In this document: positions 59,366 to 64,000 of the stretch, piece after piece
Numbering within the stretch: the first letter of the stretch is position 1
Layout of the letters: every line of letters starts with the position of its first letter
Assembly (NCBI GenBank): GCA_032433765.1
Contig: JAVIAB010000059.1
Span: forward strand, 58,566,103 to 58,630,102
Direction: 5' to 3'
DNA from: Megaustenia siamemsis
Taxonomy: Eukaryota > Mollusca > Gastropoda > Stylommatophora > Ariophantidae
Length of the DNA: 64,000 nucleotides
Made by a program: the position numbers and the translations under genes
Notes under the pieces: generated by a model
What the model was told of the DNA's origin: nothing
Databases searched by the model: none
What the model saw: the letters and a program-made list of their open reading frames with translations, nothing else

Positions 59366-60655
59366 GTTTTTATAGCACATCTGCTTAAGGAAGAATATTA
59401 ACTTATTTAGCTAATTGCGTATTTGGGTTTCAAAGAATCTTCTTATGTGTTAAAATGTAATTGGAGAATATATAAATGTGTTCTTAGGCTGAAGCATGAA
59501 ATTAAAGTTCAAATTAAAATGAGTAAAAGAACATGAGGAGAAGTCTGAGGTAGAACAATAGGTGCAACCAGTATACAGATCCTTCAGTGTCTGCTAATAG
59601 GGGACAGAGCACCTAAAGATTGCCCATAGTGCAGCAATATCAATTCTTTTTCATAATCGATCAATTTATTGTTGAACTTAATACATATAGTAAAGATTAC
59701 GTTGTGAGGCTGACTTTCACAGACATTAATATGTATTATTAATAAAACAAATGTTGGAACACTCTTACAGACTACATTGCCTTATATATTTAATTAAAAT
59801 GTGCATTTTGAATACAATTTTTGGATGAATCAATTGTGTTCATGTGTGTGTTTTAATCTGTATTTAAACAGTTCCAGAATGGTACAATTACCAGCACACA
59901 GCTGCTTGTTAGTGTAGCTGTTTTTTTTATTGCCTTTCTCAAAATTTTAACATTTTTACCAGTTTGGGATGAATTATTAACCCTTAAAATGAGTGCTACT
60001 TACATACTAATCTCATGTAACTGTTTTATTTTGTGATTAAAATGTACCATATTTTAAACTGAAATAGGATTAAATCTATCTAATTAAACTATAACAGAAT
60101 TATAGCTAAAAAAAGGTTTAAATAAGCAAGCAAATTAATTAGAGAAGGGATAAATTTATTTAGGACATTTGATGCTCAATAAAGCTATTGTAGATTGTTA
60201 AGATTTTTAGTGGGCTGTGGAGAAATCAAGAGGCAGACTGGAGAATTACATGTAGAGCATATGTGTATGTAAAATGTATGTAAAGAGCTAGTAAAATAGT
60301 GCTCTTTGACAGCCAATCTTCAATGTTGAGACGTGCAACGCGATGTTATAATCTTCAGATGAACGATGTTTTGTAAATATTAAATGAGTTAAAATTTATG
60401 TTTAAAAAGGGATTATATTTATTAAGCCAGATTGATTGTAATGTTGATCCTGTACAAGAAATGTATGTTTCATTAGAACATTCAAGTCTGTAACTAGAAA
60501 ATTGGAATAGGATAATTGAAATGTATGTGATGTGTGATAGAATAAGAGATTATATTGTGACAGTTGGCAATAACATATTAATAATTAGTGAAGCAGTTTG
60601 ATAGCATGGGTATATATTGCAAAATCTTTACTGTTAAAGAAAGATAGGAAGATTT
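59366..60655. other. 1.3 kb intronic spacer
   Basis: AT-rich, no supported exon or repeat. Confidence 0.3.
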
Positions 60656-60662
60656 CATTGAT

Positions 60663-60664
60663 TT

Positions 60665-60709
<45 letters not shown>

Positions 60710-60900
60710 AATTCATCTTATACCCATTCGGGTGTCAAGGGAAATACAAAGCTCTGGTTGTCAGAGCTCCCTTTTGGAAGCTTCATGCATTGTCAATTGA
60801 TGTAGCTGTAGCATTTCTTTCACATTGTCTGTCCATCTTACTCTGGGTCTGCCTCTTGCTGTTCTCCCTTCCCCTTTAGCTTCATTTCATTTTATTAGTA
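60663..60900 (-). mobile_element. LINE group H 3' end with (GAAA)n tail
   Basis: Minus strand reads R-G-R-P-R-V-R-W-T-D-N-V-K-E-M then a short C-terminus, a common LINE ending. The tail is the (TTTC)n run at 60663-60709. Only about 190 bp of body remain. Confidence 0.6.
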
Positions 60901-62080
60901 TCTCTCTGTGATTATCACTCATTCAGACTAGGAACTTTAGAATTTTGTAATCAAAATCTGTTTCAAGGTTTTATATAACAAAGGGGTAAAGGCATACAAA
61001 TGTGAAACTGCTGTAAAGCTGATGATAAAATGAAAAGGAAAAAAAAAGGGGTATGGTTACAGTATGTTTATGCACAGCAGTAACCAAGACTTTTTTTTCA
61101 GAATTTTTCCCTTTTTATATAACAATACACACTTTCTTTGAAAAATGTAGTTATGTGGGCATATTCTCAAGTCTGTACTTACCACACATATTCTGGTTTG
61201 TTATCATATTTGCTAGACTGCAGTGACACATGCTACTTATGAAAGGTTGTTTATTTGGTTCTAAAAGTGGTGTTTTAGTTCAAGCTCTAGACACGTGGCA
61301 GCATTTATGGGTGAAAATGACTTGAGTCTACTACATTCTGAATAAAAGATAAAAAGAATTATAGAGAGAGTGGTTCCAGTTTGTGACGCAACACAAAAAT
61401 GTGAATGTTCTAGCTTAATGTTTTTGTTAGTGATGTTTTAGTGGATAATGTTTCTTTTAACGTTTTTAAAACTACTTCATTTGACACATTCTAGTATGAG
61501 TTGTTAAAAAAAATAATACCAGAATTCTATATGTGTTAATATTCTCTGCGCTGAAAAAAAAAAAGCGGAACAAAACAGGATGTTTCCACCCACACCTTCA
61601 TCAGCACATTAACACAAAACAAACTAGAAACATCATGATTAATATATATCTGATACTTATGTTAATATCAGTTTTGGCATCCTGTCAAGCGTTGCACGGC
61701 AACTGAAAGCTAGGGAGAAGTCAGGTACTAAGTGGATTTTTGATAGAGAGTGGTTCTAAAAGCAGCCTGACATATTTGTATGATTAGGCATTATACCATA
61801 TGTTCATGCTTATTTCTGTTAAATATTCAACTTTGTGACACAAAGTGTTATACTATTCTAGATATATTTCCTAATCATCAAGAATTAATCAAGTATAATA
61901 AATAAAATTAATCAAGTCTAATAAAAAAAAATAATCAAGAAAATCAATCAAGTAAGAATCATATACGGGTTACATTTTTCAAAAGAGCAACATCTAATCT
62001 GATAATAATAATTTGTCAGTAATAAGTCTGAATAGTTGGAAAACAGAAGTAATAGGCACTTAAAAGAAACAATGCATACA
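60901..62080. other. Intronic spacer
   Basis: AT-rich, no supported feature. Confidence 0.3.
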
Positions 62081-62084
62081 ACCA

Positions 62085-62685
62085 AACAAGACAAATCTGA
62101 AACAAGTGCAACGCGTCTACTTGGGCACAATAATAACATCAGATGGAAGATGCACCACAGAAATAAAAATCAGATTTGCACTGGCCAAAATAGCTTTTTC
62201 AGAAAATGAAAAACTTATTATGTAACAAATTTATGTTAATAGAAGTGAGAAAGTTCATCGGTGTTGCCAATTCTGACCTTTGGAAGCGAATCATGGACAG
62301 TAAACAAACAAATGAAAAGACATTTAGATGCCACAGAGATGGGATTTCTCAGAAGAATGTTGAAAGTTCCCTGGACAGCTAAATGGACCAACTAGGAAAT
62401 TCTCAGAGGCCAACACAAAAGGGATCTCATCAGAAACACCAGAAAAAAACAATCAACATTTTTCAGACACATCATTAGAAGAGGAAAGTTGAAAGGCTTT
62501 ACTACAACTGGCAAATTACAGGGAAAGAGAGATCGTGGATGGCAAAGAGAGAAAATACTAGATAGCTTGGTGTCATGACATGGAAAACAGTTAACAACAA
62601 AATTGATATGATGTACTGTGGATAGAAGATTGTGGAAGGACATGATTGTCTATGTCAACCAGTATGGCATATGATGATGAATAAA
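62085..62685 (+). mobile_element. LINE group A1, degraded copy
   Basis: ACAAATCTGAAACAAGTGCA to GTATGGCATATGATGATGA, collinear with 24095-24695 but with many indels and no open frame. Confidence 0.75.
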
Positions 62686-62790
62686 CATCCGTTAGAAGTA
62701 TCTGAGTAATCTAATTTAAACTATAAGTATGATTGGAATAGCAAGAAGAAATGTATGGGATGCCATGGTAACATTATCTACAAGATAAGA

Positions 62791-63154
62791 AGGTGGGCCC
62801 ACTAATATCCTCAGTAGTCAAGAAAAGATGATAGTCATATGTGTTGGACACATGATGAGGAGAGATAATAACCAAATAACAAGGCAAGCCCTCATATTGG
62901 AAACAACAGGTAAGAAGAAAAGAGGCAGACTCAGAGAGACATTGAGAAGAACATTGATCAGAGAGGCAAGAGCAGCAGGAATCAACCCCTCGATGCGATG
63001 AGATAGAGTTGCTTGCACACAGAACAGAGACAAATGGTGAGATTTGATAAAAGATCTTTACAAGGATTGAACACTGCTAGAATAAAAATTTAGAAAAAGT
63101 ATCTGGGTCTATGCCCTATGGGCCCGCTATGACTGAAAAGGTCAATAGATAGAT
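62791..63154 (+). mobile_element. LINE group B, 3' end copy
   Basis: CCCACTAATATCCTCAGTAG through AGGTAAGAAGAAAAGAGGCA to GGTCAATAGATAGAT. Likely 8-bp TSD AGATAAGA at 62783-62790 and 63155-63162. Confidence 0.8.
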
Positions 63155-63369
63155 AGATAAGATAGAATATACTAGACACACGGCAAACAACAAATAAAAT
63201 ATATAATTGAAAGATTATTATTAATGCATTTTACTTTTGTGATGCGAATGCAACAGGAATTAGAGAAGTGCAAATAAAATCATGAAAATTACATTATAAA
63301 AAGTATAATTAATTATGGGATTAAGATATTTAGATGTTTTTGGTAAATAAAAAAAAAATCAATTTAACC

Positions 63370-63640
63370 ATGCAGTGACCATTTTTGGACTACTCCTTGA
63401 CTTCCAACTGCCAAGGGTCCTTTAAATGCACAAGAGTGGACACAAGACCTCTTTTTTTTTCATCATTATCAGAGAGGGCTAAACATAGGATTTAATTACC
63501 CTGAAACCAAGGGAGGTCAAACTATGGAGAAATTATGGATTTGAAGACAAAAATTACCACTTCCTGTGGTGGGGATCTGAACCCAGGACTTTCTTATCTG
63601 GAGGTTTAAGTCTTAACCTCTAGACTACCCAGCACCCACT
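63370..63640 (-). mobile_element. tRNA-derived SINE, group 4
   Basis: Minus strand: A-box-like TAGTCTAGAGGTTAAG and B box GGGTTCAGATCCC (63571-63584), then the body shared with 32935-33200. Confidence 0.75.
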
Positions 63641-63953
63641 CTTAGGATCTAACTACAATTTAGTAACCAAAAAAATAATGATTTCTAAGTAAAAATAAAG
63701 GAAAAGTAACTTATCAATAGTGACCTGCTAGTAGGGTAGTCAGAAACAGAATAATTAGAGAGCAGGCAGTCCAGATGCCTGTTTGAGATATTACCTAATG
63801 GTACAGTTACAGTTTTACAATCTCAGTGTCTGAGAGTTTTGTGTCACCCCGTATTACGTCAAGTTGTTTAACTATTTCTGCACGTTTTGCCGCACTAATC
63901 TGCCAAGTCGATCTCGGGCGTGTATGTTTCGCCGCGTAGTACGTCACTCTCAA

Positions 63954-63991
<38 letters not shown>

Positions 63992-63992
63992 C
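63954..63992. repeat. (TC)n tract at the window edge
   Basis: CT repeat ending in CCAG at 63991-63994. It could be a microsatellite, a LINE E minus-strand tail like 13269-13313, or the pyrimidine tract of a splice acceptor. The window ends too soon to decide. Confidence 0.7.
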
Positions 63993-64000
63993 AGATTCCA

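Overview
This window looks like nuclear DNA from an AT-rich invertebrate animal genome. It has GT-AG introns, many 5'-truncated non-LTR retrotransposons (LINEs), tRNA-derived SINEs, a decayed mariner transposase, foldback/MITE elements and several kilobase-scale minisatellites. A mollusc would fit this mix, but nothing in the sequence proves it. No bacterial genes, rRNA genes or stand-alone tRNA genes were found.

Host gene. One plus-strand gene appears to span most of the window. A candidate promoter near 950 has a perfect NRF-1 palindrome (952-961), an AGATGGCG start-site-like element and a GTGAGT splice donor (1017). After a ~17.9 kb intron comes a 2.0 kb coding exon (18899-20904), then three micro-exons of 37, 36 and 60 nt (28028, 35008, 49089) whose splice phases all fit. 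The predicted protein is acidic and Ser/Thr-rich. It carries basic nuclear-localisation-like clusters and a SUMO-interaction-like motif (VICLSDSED), which suggests a nuclear or chromatin protein. I do not recognise the family. The large exon needs three single-base corrections, all in A-rich runs and all in the same direction, to read through. The gene probably continues beyond 64000.

Mobile DNA. The introns are packed with nested insertions. I named the LINE groups here A1, A2, B, C, D, E, F, H and I. Most are 3' fragments of a reverse transcriptase ORF. Group E carries an RNase H domain. Many copies have exact target-site duplications (TSDs), so insertion order can be read: F in A2, D in E, E in A2, A2 in mariner, B in a G-type repeat, and G in a SINE. 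Each LINE group ends in its own short repeat: (ATG)n, (GATA)n, (GAA)n, (GA)n or (GAAA)n.

Tandem arrays, by unit length: 59/66 bp (4665-6165), 28 bp inside a LINE reverse transcriptase (7258-7957), 46 bp with about 48 copies (16368-18595), ~27 bp (20940-21605), 62 bp (25318-26195), 27 bp with about 40 copies (54269-55349) and ~33 bp (58690-59365). These generate many spurious repetitive ORFs that should not be annotated as proteins.

No clearly new biological system was found. The points most worth following are the unidentified host gene, the LINE-derived minisatellite with an embedded inverted copy, the TSD/tail microhomology of group B, the inverted double insertion at 56822-57743, and the long-TIR element at 47670-48520.
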